Of a DNA stretch of 64,000 nt, positions 25,403-33,680 are shown in pieces (the first letter of the stretch is position 1; every line of letters starts with the position of its first letter). The translations under genes were made by a program, and so were the position numbers. The notes beneath the pieces are model-generated. The model was given only the letters and a program-made list of their open reading frames with translations. It did no database searches and was not told the DNA's origin. Source of the DNA: Streptosporangium album (GTDB lineage Bacteria > Actinomycetota > Actinomycetes > Streptosporangiales > Streptosporangiaceae); NCBI RefSeq assembly GCF_014203795.1, contig NZ_JACHJU010000005.1:186001-250000 (forward strand), given 5' to 3'.

Positions 25403-26622
25403 GTGCTTCGTTCCTCTTTGCATGGGTAGGTTTTGTTCCCAAAGGGTGCTGACCTGCTGTGTGGAGGCGAGCACGGTGCCGAAGTTTCTGCGGGCCCGTC
25501 CGCTGCAAGACGAGGCGGAGGCCAAGAAGGTTCATCAGCTCGCTCGGGCCCGGCATGCCCCGGCCGATTGGATCGAGCGAGCCCGGATCATCACGCTGAG
25601 CTGGGACGGACTGGGAGTCCCGGCGATCGCAGCCGAGATCGGCTGCCATGAAAAGAAGGTGCGCCGCTGGCTGCACCGGTTCAACGCCGACGGCCTCGAT
25701 GGACTGGGTGACCGTCCCGGAGTGGGGCGCAAGCGGCGGATCACCGAAGAGCAGCGCTCGGCCATCATCGCGCTGGCCCGGTCGGCGCCGCCCGGGCGCC
25801 TGGTCCGCGATGCGGCCGGGGAGCTGTCAGCCGCCGATGAGGACAAGCCGGCGGAGTGGACCTTGGACACCCTCACCCAGGCGGCCCAGGAGGCCGGGAT
25901 CGAGGTGCATCGCAGCCAGGTACGGCGCATCCTGCTGGCCGAGGGGGTGCGCTGGCGCCATACCCGCAGCTGGGTGACCAGCCGGGATCCGGAATTCGCC
26001 CCAAAAGGACGGCCATCGTGGAGCTCTACACCGCCCCGCCGGAGGGCTCCACGGTGATCTGCGCCGACGAACTCGGACCGGTGATCCCGCGCACCTTCCC
26101 ACCCTCGCCCGCCTGGTCGCCCGACGGCCATCGGATCAAAGCCGAGCTGGACTACTCGCGCGGCCCGGAGAAGACCTGGGTCTATGGCGGGCTCCGCGTC
26201 GCCGACGGCGCCGCGGTCACCATGACCGCCGCCTCCCGCAACAGCGACCACTACCAACGGTTTCTCCAGCAGGTGGAAGAGGCCAACCCGCACGGCCAGA
26301 TCGTCGTCATCACCGACAACCTCTCCAGTCACAACAGCGTCTCCACCCGCACGTGGCTGATCGACCACCCCCGCATCCGGCAGGTGTTCATCCCGGTCGG
26401 CGCGTGCTGGCTCAACCTGCAAGAGGGCTGGTGGCGCCTGTTCCGCAAGACCGCTCTGGCCGGGACCTCCTTCGCCGATCCCGATGAGATCGACCACGCC
26501 ACCCGCGTTGCCACCGCCCAGCTCAACGCCCGCGCCCGCCCCTGGATCTGGGGACGCCTCCAGCCCACACCTCGCTCATACCGCCGCCACTTCGTGTACA
26601 CCCTTTGAGGAACGCAGCACTA
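25401..26622 (+). mobile_element. IS630-family element, copy 2 of a tandem pair
   Basis: As far as I can read it is base-for-base identical to copy 1, in the same orientation, displaced by exactly 1220 bp. The two copies are separated only by the TA that both use as terminal dinucleotide. The right flank resumes at 26623 with GGTGTGGCC. Confidence 0.9.
25476..26608 (+). CDS. IS630-family DDE transposase, second identical copy
   Basis: Same gene as in copy 1, with GTG start at 25476, slippery C-CCA-AAA at 26000-26006 and stop at 26606-26608. No inactivating change is visible relative to copy 1. The downstream inverted repeat of copy 1 faces the upstream repeat of this copy across 2 bp, an arrangement that could create a strong hybrid promoter or an active junction. 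Confidence 0.85.
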
Positions 26623-26644
26623 GGTGTGGCCGGCTGCCCTGCCT

Positions 26645-27199
26645 TCAGGGTGGTGGCGGTCGGGTGGGGAAGAGGATGGGGCTGAGTAGGTATGGCGCGC
26701 GACCAGGGATGGGTTGGTTGTCGAGGCAGGGCCGCAGGGTCGCGAGCAGTTCCCCGAGCAGCCTGTTGAGTTCGTCCGGGCTGAGCCAGAGAGTGCCTTG
26801 GCGGTAGGACACCGAGTCGGCGGTGGGGTTCGCGCCGTCGCGGTCGAGGTAGGCGTTGAACTCGGCGATGAGCACGGCCATGGCGGCGGCGAAGCCGCGG
26901 CGGTGGTCGTCCAGGGACATGGCCGCGGCGGCGTCGCCGTCGATCGTGGGGCGGTCCCGGCGCAGCCGGTAGCGCCGTTCGACCACGTTGCGCACCCGGT
27001 GTTCCTCGGCCACTTCGAGGAAGCCGGCCTCGGCCAGCAGGGCGACGTGCCGGTACATGGTCACCTTCGCCACCTCGGGTATCCGGGCGCACAGCTCGGC
27101 GGTGGTGAGCTCGCACCCACCGGCTAGGGCGTGCACCACGCGCAGGCGAACCGGGTGCAGCAGCAAGTCAGCGGTGTCCACGCCATCATTATTCCACAT
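26645..27199 (-). CDS. Helix-turn-helix regulator, ArsR-like
   Basis: A 184-residue protein with an N-terminal winged helix: LLHPVRLRVVHALAGGCELT, then ELCARIPEVAKVTMYRHVAL (recognition helix) and FLEVAEEHRVRNVVERRYRL (wing). The C-terminal half (HRRGFAAAMAVLIAEFNAYL onward) is helical and likely dimerises or binds ligand. The start may be ATG 27199 or the GTG six codons in. It is divergent from the alpha/beta hydrolase at 27246 with only 46 bp between starts, so it very probably controls that gene and itself through the palindrome at 27202-27213. Confidence 0.8.
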   Translation of the reverse strand: MWNNDGVDTADLLLHPVRLRVVHALAGGCELTTAELCARIPEVAKVTMYRHVALLAEAGFLEVAEEHRVRNVVERRYRLRRDRPTIDGDAAAAMSLDDHRRGFAAAMAVLIAEFNAYLDRDGANPTADSVSYRQGTLWLSPDELNRLLGELLATLRPCLDNQPIPGRAPYLLSPILFPTRPPPP

Positions 27200-27213
27200 G
27201 TGATACCGTTATC
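27196..27213. promoter_or_regulatory. Palindromic operator candidate in a divergent promoter
   Basis: GATACCGTTATC (27202-27213) is a palindrome except at two inner positions, and CACATGTG (27197-27204) directly before it is a perfect one. The site overlaps the start of the regulator gene and lies about 33 bp before the hydrolase ATG. The local sequence is the most AT-rich in this part of the window, as expected for a promoter. Confidence 0.45.
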
Positions 27214-27245
27214 GAAATTGAAAATATGAACCTGCGGAGGCGGGT

Positions 27246-28109
27246 ATGAGACAGGCGACGGGGCGGCACGTGCCGGTGAACGGGCGGACTGTTTATGTGG
27301 AGGAGTCCGGTCGGGGCGCCGGCTGGGTTGTCTTCGAGGCCGGCTCCGGACAGGGCCGCACCGGCTGGGACCCGGTCCTGCCGCACCTGGCCGGCCGGGC
27401 GCGGCTGGTCGCCTACGATCGTGCCGGGTTCGGCCGCAGCGGCCGGACCAAACAGCAGTCGGGCATCGACGACATGGCCACCGACCTAGCTGCCCTGGTC
27501 GAGACGGTGGTACCCGCCCAGGCTCCGCTGGTGGTCGTCGCGCACAGCATGGGCGGCCTCGTCGCCCGCCGCGCCGCAGAGATGCTGGGGCCGCGGCTGG
27601 GCGGGTTGCTGCTGCTGGACCCGACCCCGGAGAGCGCGCCGGTCTACGACGCCTTCGACAAGACCGCCAGGCAGGTCGACCGCTCCCTGGCCATTGGGCA
27701 GGCGCTGATCTGGCTCCCCCTGCTAGCACGCATGTCCACCGGGAACGTCCGCCGGATCTACCCGGCGGACACCTACCGGGCCATGCTCGCCGAGGACTTC
27801 ACCCCGGCCGGCATCGCGCAGACCCGCAAGGAGTTCAAGGCCGTGGCCGCGGCCATCCACCAGTTCCGCGCCCAGCCGCCCGCCCCGCCGGCCTGCCCGA
27901 CCGTCCTGCTGTCGGCGTCCCGGCCCCTGCGGCGCGGGGGGAACCAGCAGGCCATCGCCGAGCATCAGCGCCGGTGGGTCCAGACACTGCCCGACGGGCA
28001 CTTCGAACTCGTCGACTCCAGCCACTTCATCCAGGCCGGACAGCCAAGGCTCGTTGCCGACCGAGTCCACCACCTCCTCGACCGGGCCGGCGCGCCCGCG
28101 TCGGCCTGA
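27246..28109 (+). CDS. Alpha/beta hydrolase
   Basis: A 287-residue cytosolic alpha/beta-hydrolase-fold enzyme. It has an oxyanion-hole region (VFEAGSGQGRTGWDPV), the YDRAGFGRSGR motif, the nucleophile elbow VVAHSMGGLVARRA with Ser near residue 101, and a likely catalytic His in DSSHFIQ near residue 258. ATG 27246 is preceded by GGAGGCGG. The substrate is unknown; esterase or C-C hydrolase activity is possible. The divergent regulator probably represses it. After the stop there is no gene until 28468. Confidence 0.85.
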   Translation: MRQATGRHVPVNGRTVYVEESGRGAGWVVFEAGSGQGRTGWDPVLPHLAGRARLVAYDRAGFGRSGRTKQQSGIDDMATDLAALVETVVPAQAPLVVVAHSMGGLVARRAAEMLGPRLGGLLLLDPTPESAPVYDAFDKTARQVDRSLAIGQALIWLPLLARMSTGNVRRIYPADTYRAMLAEDFTPAGIAQTRKEFKAVAAAIHQFRAQPPAPPACPTVLLSASRPLRRGGNQQAIAEHQRRWVQTLPDGHFELVDSSHFIQAGQPRLVADRVHHLLDRAGAPASA

Positions 28110-28467
28110 CCGCTCCCCACCACCACACAGAGCGCCACGGCACCCACCACGCCGATGAAACTCACAAGACCGCTTCTGCTGCTGGTCGCGTGCTGACGTC
28201 CTCATTCTTGGCCGCTGGAGCGCAGGCTGGTCCGGCCAGCTTCTGTGGCGGCGAGTGCGGTGTTGCGGCCTACCGGGAGCCGGGTTGTCGCTCGCGGAGG
28301 CCGGCAGCATCATCGCCCGCCGACAGCGCACCGAGCCGGGGGCGGGGGTCGGCTCGGTCCTTGTCTCCAGGACGCCGATCCGTAACCAGTGCCTCAGGTG
28401 AGCAGTTCGACCGTGCCGTGTTCGCCGTCCACCCGGATGCGATCGCCCCCGCGGCTGCTGCCCGGGC
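28110..28467. other. Gene-free stretch with a small relic
   Basis: 358 bp between convergent genes. At 28394-28450 on the minus strand, GGDRIRVDGEHGTVELLT followed by TGA looks like the last residues of a PEP-utilising swivelling (phosphohistidine) domain, as at the end of PEP synthase or rifampicin phosphotransferase. Nothing upstream continues it, so it is a remnant. I see no other coding signal. Confidence 0.4.
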
Positions 28468-29562
28468 TCAGCGGTCGCACATCGCGGTGATGAAGGCGTT
28501 GATCAGGTGCTGCCGATTCTTGGGGACGCCTGTGGTGTAGACGGTGGCGGCGCGCCCGGCCCGGTTGCGGCCGCTGAACACCGCGGCTCCCGGCATGTCG
28601 CCGGCGGCGAAGTAGGCGTCGCCGCAGCTCGTCTTCATCCGGACCACGCCGTAGCCGTAGCGGGCGCCTGCAGGCCAGCCTTCCTGCTCGACCTTCACCG
28701 TCCTGGCCATCATCGTGCTCAGCGGGGCCTGACTCCAGAACCGGTTGAGGTCTTCGGGGGTGGAGACCAGGCCGCCGCTGGCCCCGAACGCGTAGGTGGG
28801 CAGCTGGTCGGTCAGGTCCACCTCGCCGCCCTGCGGACGGGCGGGGTGCACACCGTAGGTGTGGGCGTGAGGGCCGCGGATGCCCTCGTCTCGCTTGGTC
28901 GGCCAGTACGTGTCCCGCATCCCGTACGGCTTGAGGATCAGCTCCCGGCTCGCCTGCCGGAAGTCCTTGCCGGTCACCTTGGTCACGATCATGCCGAGGA
29001 CCAGGTAGTTGGTGTTGGAGTAGGAGAAGGAGCCGCGGGGCGTGGGCTTGAGCCTCAGCGCCACCTGCAGGAAGTCAGGGAAGGGTTTCTTCCAGTCGAT
29101 CGCGTTGAGGTATTCGGGCATGCCGCTGGTCTGCTGCAACAGCATCCGGACGGTGACCTTCCGGCCGTCGATCCCGGCGCCGCTGCCGGTGCCGCGCAGC
29201 ACCCCGGGCAGGTAACGCTCCACCGGCGCGGCCAGGTCGATCTTCTTCTGATCGGCCAGCCGCAGCACGGTGGCGGCAATGATCGGCTTGCTCCCGCTGG
29301 CGATCCTGAACCGGCCCTCGGGCCCGATCATCGGCTTCCCACTCCCCCGCTGCGCGGTACCGGAGCGCCGGGTCACGCTCGCCCCGCCCGGACTGCGCAC
29401 CTGGCTCAACGCGCCCGCCATACCGTCTGCGGTGGTGAGCACCTCAAGGCGGGACTGCGGCGAGGGAGTTGCGGTGGCGGCGTAGGCGGGAGTTACAGGG
29501 GCGAGGACCAGGCAACCGGCGGCAAGAGAACCAGCGACAGCAGCAGCGAGCAATTCCGTCAT
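28468..29562 (-). CDS. Secreted serine hydrolase, beta-lactamase/D-Ala-D-Ala carboxypeptidase family
   Basis: A 364-residue exported serine hydrolase (class C beta-lactamase-like, Pfam Beta-lactamase type). The signal sequence ends near AYAATATP; its N-region lacks Lys/Arg, which is odd, and an in-frame TGA eight codons upstream of the ATG rules out a longer start. Catalytic motif 1, SGSK (Ser-x-x-Lys), is near residue 89 in FRIASGSKPIIAATVLR. Motif 2 is YSN in FSYSNTNYLVLG near 181. LLQQTSGMPEYL is also typical. Substrates may be peptidoglycan peptides or esters. It is convergent with the hydrolase. Confidence 0.85.
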   Translation of the reverse strand: MTELLAAAVAGSLAAGCLVLAPVTPAYAATATPSPQSRLEVLTTADGMAGALSQVRSPGGASVTRRSGTAQRGSGKPMIGPEGRFRIASGSKPIIAATVLRLADQKKIDLAAPVERYLPGVLRGTGSGAGIDGRKVTVRMLLQQTSGMPEYLNAIDWKKPFPDFLQVALRLKPTPRGSFSYSNTNYLVLGMIVTKVTGKDFRQASRELILKPYGMRDTYWPTKRDEGIRGPHAHTYGVHPARPQGGEVDLTDQLPTYAFGASGGLVSTPEDLNRFWSQAPLSTMMARTVKVEQEGWPAGARYGYGVVRMKTSCGDAYFAAGDMPGAAVFSGRNRAGRAATVYTTGVPKNRQHLINAFITAMCDR

Positions 29563-29869
29563 GCGTCCAATGTCGCGGGAATCTCACTCAAGATCAGTCA
29601 CGCCTGCATGCCTGTTGGGGTGGGGTCTTCCCTATCATTGAGATGATCGCCAAGCGGCGCATCCGCCCACGCCACCCGCCGCGCGCAGCTGAACGCCACT
29701 CTCCATCGCCGATGGGCCACTCGCGCAGTTTCATCCCTGCTCTTCGGTGCCGCTGCCTGGCGGGCCGCCGGAACCGCGTGCCGTGGATGCGACATGCCTT
29801 CAGCGCCAGTCAACGTGCCTGACGTGCCAGACAAGATCATATTGCTCTGACCTGCGGGAAAGGCTGTGA

Positions 29870-30137
29870 ACCCAAGATAATTCGGGGATACTGGTGGAAG
29901 GCCTCGCTGGTGGCTTCTGCGAGATCGTCGGCGGCCTGGCAGGCGGCGCCCAACTGCAGCAACAGCGCCTTGGTCTGCGTACCGAATGGACCAGCTCGGA
30001 GTCGGCCGGCATGGGCAGGCGGCGTCAACGCGCAGGATGCTCGCCAACGTCATCGCATCGGCGTGGTCGGACTTGGCACGGGCGACGCTATGGCGCTCCC
30101 GGTACCGGGCGACCGAGAGGGGATTGATCGCATACAC
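29870..30137 (-). pseudogene. IS110-family transposase N-terminal fragment
   Basis: The minus strand encodes YAINPLSVARYRERHSVARA then KSDHADAMTLASILR, the conserved N-terminal (DEDD_Tnp_IS110) region with its Asp residues. It then drifts through frameshifts (PADSELVHS, TKALLLQLGAA). Its start is missing and it is fused in frame to the IstB fragment upstream. Confidence 0.7.
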
Positions 30138-30400
30138 CGTGCGGCCGGTGGCCACGACGATGCTGTGATGCAGCAGCCGGTCCAGCAGGCTGACGGCGGT
30201 GGTGTGCTCGGACAGGAAACGCCCCCACTGATCGAACGGCCAGTGCGAGCCGATCCCCAGCGCGCGGCGCTCGTAGGCAGCCGCGACGAACCGGAACAGC
30301 AGCTGAGCACCGGTATCGTCCAGCGGAGCGAACCCCACCTCGTCGATGACGACCAGATCAGCACGCAGCAGGTTCTCGATCACGCGGCCGACGGAGTTGT
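30138..30400 (-). pseudogene. IS21-type IstB ATPase fragment
   Basis: ADLVVIDEVGFAPLDDTGAQ (Walker B-like region) then LFRFVAAAYERRALGIGSHW, then TTAVSLLDRLLHHSIVVATG is the C-terminal half of IstB, the ATP-dependent helper of IS21 transposition. Walker A is missing. The fragment is joined directly to an IstA piece on one side and an IS110 piece on the other. Confidence 0.75.
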
Positions 30401-30774
30401 CGGCCAGACCCCCCGATCAAGGCCGCGGGCACCGAGTAGCGGGCTGAGCCGAACCGCACGCACGACAGCTTGTCGACCTTGCGCGTGGCCGGCGCCTTGC
30501 CGGTCGCGGGCCGCAGCGACGGCAGCGCGCTCAGCAGGTCGCGCTTGGCGTAGCCAACGAGGTTCTCCACGATCCCCTTCGATTCGGGATCGGCCGCCTG
30601 GCGCCAGTCGGGCCGAAAAGAGTAGTGGGTGGCGGCGCGCTGGTTGTCGGCGAAGCGGACGAACCGCACGCGTGACCAGACGCCGGTGAGGCGGTCGCCA
30701 GCCCTGAACCGACACGACGTTTCAACGCTCGCGTCGAGCAATCCTGCCTCGTGCCGATAGCGCGATACGTCCAA
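30401..30774 (-). pseudogene. IS21-type IstA transposase fragment
   Basis: VRFVRFADNQRAATHYSFRP then ADPESKGIVENLVGYAKRDL is the end of the IstA DDE domain (with the Glu), followed by the C-terminal beta-barrel strand KVDKLSCVRFGSARYSVPAA. It breaks off into the IstB fragment. Both ends of the IS21 element are missing. 29580-29870 around this wreckage holds no gene I can support. Confidence 0.75.
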
Positions 30775-30787
30775 GCTGACTTATGCT

Positions 30788-30801
30788 GTGGAAGGTTCCA
30801 C
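30788..30801. promoter_or_regulatory. LacI-type operator before the sugar island
   Basis: GTGGAAGGTTCCAC, symmetric except for the central GG, lies 15 bp before the ATG at 30817 and right after TATGCT (30782-30787), a possible -10 box. It is the expected site for the LacI encoded by the second gene of this operon. Confidence 0.5.
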
Positions 30802-30816
30802 GAATGAAGGGCGACA

Positions 30817-32373
30817 ATGACGTACACACTTCGAGACCGTGTCCTGGGATGCTGGGTCGGCAAGGCGGTAGGGGGCACCCTCGGTCAGACGTTCGAGGGG
30901 CTAGAAGGCCCGCTCGAGGCCGATTTCTACACCCCGGTGCCGACGGAGATGGTCCCCAACGACGATCTCGACCTCCAAGTCGTGTTCGCGGCGGTCCTGT
31001 CAGGCATGGACGAGCCGCGTGTCGACCGGCACCTCCTTGCCGAGGCCTGGAGGAAGCACGTCGGCTTCCCGTGGAACGAGTACGGAGTCGCGCTGAGGAA
31101 CCTTGCGGAAGGCATCCATCCGCCGCACACGGGCTCGTTCGACAACTGGTTCACCTGCGGTGAGGGTGCCGCTATCCGAAGCGAGCTCTGGGCTTGCCTG
31201 GCCGCGGGCGATCCGGACCGAGCCGCAGCGTACGCCTACGAGGACGCCTGTTTCGACCACGCGGGAGACGGCATCGTCGCAGCGCAGTTCTTAGCGCGGC
31301 TCGAGTCGTACGCGTTCGTCGAGAGCGACTGCGACCAACTGCTGGACGTCGCGTTGGAGGGCGTTCCCTTCGGCAGCGGCATTCGCGACGTCGTTCAGGA
31401 CACCCGAGCCTGGGTTGCCGAGGGCCTCCATTGGACTGAGGTGCGCAGCAGGATCATGGCGAAGTACGGACGCTCCGACTTCACCGATGTCCGACCGAAC
31501 ACCGGGTTCGTCATCCTCGGCTGGCTGGCCGGCCGCGACTTCTCGGAGCGGATCCTCATCTGCAACAACTGCGGTGAGGACGCCGACAGCTCCACCGCAT
31601 CGCTCGGGGCGCTGCTCGGGATCCTCGACCCCGGCTCGATCGACGCGAGGTGGGTCGAGCCGATCGGTCACGACCTCGTCCTCAACGACGACATCTACGA
31701 CCTCGATGCGCCACCGACGATCGAGGGCTTCACCGATCTCGTGCTGGCGTTGCGCGACCGGCTCCCGTCCGAGCGGCCCTCGACCGCAGAGAGCGAGTTC
31801 GATCCCGCGGCGTTCAGCATCCCGGTGCGGATCGGATGGATGAACACGCTCAGCGGTCGTTGGGACATCCGCGATCAGACGGAGCTGCCACCGGTCGGCA
31901 CGGTCCCCGACCTCTCCGCCGTCGAGTTCGTGGACGGCAGCCTTCCTGGCACGTGGTTCTCGTGGGAGCGCAGCGCGTTCGAGGACCGGATCCTGCTGGT
32001 CCGGCTCACGCTCGATGCCGGCGACGCCGAGACCATCCACCTGATGGTGCACTCGAGCGAGCACTTCAGGGTCTGGCTCGATGGCGAGTACCTGTTCGGC
32101 GGCCAAGGCACGCAGTACGCCTTCCCCGCCCCGCACATGGCGCCCGTCGGACAGTTCACCGACATCGGTATCGGCCAGGGTGCGCACGACCTCGTCGTCG
32201 CCATCAAACGGCCGCCGTCGACGAGGTCGCGAGCCGAGATCGTGCTCGCCGCGACGACCGTCCCCGATGCACACTGGATCCCCCACGCGTTCCGCCCTGG
32301 CCGCCGGCCCATCCCGGCGGAGGCCCTCGGATGGAGTCGGGGAATCGTCGAACTCACGGAAGGTGGTCGGTGA
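30817..32373 (+). CDS. ADP-ribosylglycohydrolase-family protein with an extra C-terminal domain
   Basis: A 518-residue cytosolic protein. The first about 310 residues follow the ADP-ribosylglycohydrolase (DraG-like) all-helical fold: RVLGCWVGKAVGGTLGQTFE, NDDLDLQVVFAAVL (metal-binding Asp cluster), the DACFDHAGDGIVAAQFLA motif, and NNCGEDADSSTASLGALLGI (the second metal site). The C-terminal 200 residues form a beta-rich domain without a recognised name (WFSWERSAFEDRILLVRLTL). In sugar loci, family members often act on N- or O-glycosidic sugar derivatives rather than ADP-ribosylated proteins; with a LacI regulator overlapping its stop, a carbohydrate role is more likely than a protein-modification one. 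ATG 30817 has an AAGGG site. Confidence 0.8.
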   Translation: MTYTLRDRVLGCWVGKAVGGTLGQTFEGLEGPLEADFYTPVPTEMVPNDDLDLQVVFAAVLSGMDEPRVDRHLLAEAWRKHVGFPWNEYGVALRNLAEGIHPPHTGSFDNWFTCGEGAAIRSELWACLAAGDPDRAAAYAYEDACFDHAGDGIVAAQFLARLESYAFVESDCDQLLDVALEGVPFGSGIRDVVQDTRAWVAEGLHWTEVRSRIMAKYGRSDFTDVRPNTGFVILGWLAGRDFSERILICNNCGEDADSSTASLGALLGILDPGSIDARWVEPIGHDLVLNDDIYDLDAPPTIEGFTDLVLALRDRLPSERPSTAESEFDPAAFSIPVRIGWMNTLSGRWDIRDQTELPPVGTVPDLSAVEFVDGSLPGTWFSWERSAFEDRILLVRLTLDAGDAETIHLMVHSSEHFRVWLDGEYLFGGQGTQYAFPAPHMAPVGQFTDIGIGQGAHDLVVAIKRPPSTRSRAEIVLAATTVPDAHWIPHAFRPGRRPIPAEALGWSRGIVELTEGGR

Positions 32374-33398
32374 AGCCGAGCCTGATAGATGTCGCCGCGC
32401 GTGCCGGCGTTTCCAAGAGCACGGTCTCGAACGTGCTCCAAGGGCGGCAGTCGGTCTCCCCGGAGATCCGCGAACGGGTGCAGCGCACCATCGAGGAGCT
32501 CGGCTACGTTCGCAACGAGTCCGCCCGCCTGCTGCGTGCCGGTCACAGTCGGACTGTCGGCCTGGTCGTCCACGACACCGCCAACCCCTACTTCACCGAC
32601 GTCGCCCGCGGCATCCAGGAAGAGCTCTCCCGGCACGGGCTGCTCGTCATGCTCTGCAATGCCGACAGCAACCCCGTGCAGGAGAGCGCTTACTTGGATG
32701 CGCTCGAGCAGATGCGGTTTCGCGGGGTAATCCTCGCTCCCGTGCTCGATCCGTCGCACGAACGGATCCGCGCGCTGCGCGACCGGGGGACGTCGATTGT
32801 GTTGATCGAGCGGGACTCCGCACTTCGCGACATCTCCACAGCGGCCTGTGACGACGTCGCCGGCGGGAGCATCGCGATGCGTCACCTGCTCGATCTCGGA
32901 CATCGTGACATCGGCTATGTGACGGGTCCGCTGCAGCTCAAACCCTATCGCGATCGACTCGCCGGCGCCGAGGCGGAAATCGCGTCGCGTGGCGTCGAGG
33001 TCCGATTGCGCGTCTTCGAGAGCGAGCGTTTCGAGGATGACGGACGGAGCGCCGCGATGTCGGTGATCGCCGCAGAAGAGCGACCGACGGCGGTGTTCTG
33101 CGGGAACGACCTCATCGCGGTGAACGTACAACGCGCCGCGACCGGGGCAGAACTCCGTTTGCCCGACCAGCTGTCGATCGTCGGGTACGACGACATCACG
33201 CTCGCCGACCAGGTTGCCGCGTCCCTCACCACCGTGCGACAGCCTCGCCACGCGCTCGGGGTTGAAGCCGCAAGGCTTCTTCTCGCCGATGCCGCAGATC
33301 CAACGAGCAACCAGACGGTACTCCTCGCGCCCGAACTGGTCCGACGGTCGAGCACGTCCACAGCTGCACCTCGCCTCGGGGGCGAGGTCGTTTCGTAA
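32370..33398 (+). CDS. LacI-family transcriptional regulator
   Basis: A 342-residue regulator. The GTG start overlaps the previous stop (GTGA). The helix-turn-helix is at residues 4-24 (LIDVAARAGVSKSTVSNVLQ), the hinge follows, then the sugar-binding domain with GLVVHDTANPYFTDVARG, FCGNDLIAVNVQRA and LSIVGYDDITLADQ. It closely resembles the LacI at 6328-7383, including RAGHSRTVGLVV and LCNAD-NPVQES segments, so the two are paralogues or came from related loci. It probably acts on the palindrome at 30788 and perhaps on the convergent GH5 operon. A hairpin follows at 33433-33470. Confidence 0.9.
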   Translation: MKPSLIDVAARAGVSKSTVSNVLQGRQSVSPEIRERVQRTIEELGYVRNESARLLRAGHSRTVGLVVHDTANPYFTDVARGIQEELSRHGLLVMLCNADSNPVQESAYLDALEQMRFRGVILAPVLDPSHERIRALRDRGTSIVLIERDSALRDISTAACDDVAGGSIAMRHLLDLGHRDIGYVTGPLQLKPYRDRLAGAEAEIASRGVEVRLRVFESERFEDDGRSAAMSVIAAEERPTAVFCGNDLIAVNVQRAATGAELRLPDQLSIVGYDDITLADQVAASLTTVRQPRHALGVEAARLLLADAADPTSNQTVLLAPELVRRSSTSTAAPRLGGEVVS

Positions 33399-33432
33399 GT
33401 CGGGCTTTCAGTTACGGAGCAGGTGACGCAGA

Positions 33433-33470
33433 GACCGGGGCGCCGGACCCCTTCGGTCCGACCCCCGGTC
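33433..33470. terminator. Bidirectional terminator between LacI and the GH5 gene
   Basis: GACCGGGG ... CCCCGGTC encloses an inner stem GGACC-CCTTC-GGTCC. It lies between the LacI stop (33398) and the probable true end of the GH5 gene (33481), serving both convergent operons. Confidence 0.75.
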
Positions 33471-33480
33471 ATCACCCTGG

Positions 33481-33680
33481 CTACTGGCGCACGAAGAGAA
33501 GTCGAAGACTCCGACCGATGACGTGAGGGTGTTCACTGCGGCCGTACGAGACGAGCACGACGTGCAGACCACGTGACGGCTTCGGCAGGTCGGTCGTCAC
33601 GGCGCTGTGCACGAGCTCACCCGTGTAGGTCGCACCGTCAACCCGCACCGTCACCGGCCAGGTCGCGGCGGCCCCGCCGG
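33481..33680 (-). pseudogene. Frameshifted C-terminal tail of the GH5 gene
   Basis: Just past the point where the GH5 frame turns into an Arg-rich stretch and stops at 33638, a neighbouring frame reads TWPVTVRVDGATYTGELVHS, then RGLHVVLVSYGRSEHPHVIG, ending at TAG 33481-33483. This has normal codon bias, continues the beta-sandwich character of the protein, and ends just before the terminator. The simplest view is a one-base indel near 33670-33682 that moved the last about 60 residues out of frame, in the genome or in the assembly. Confidence 0.6.
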
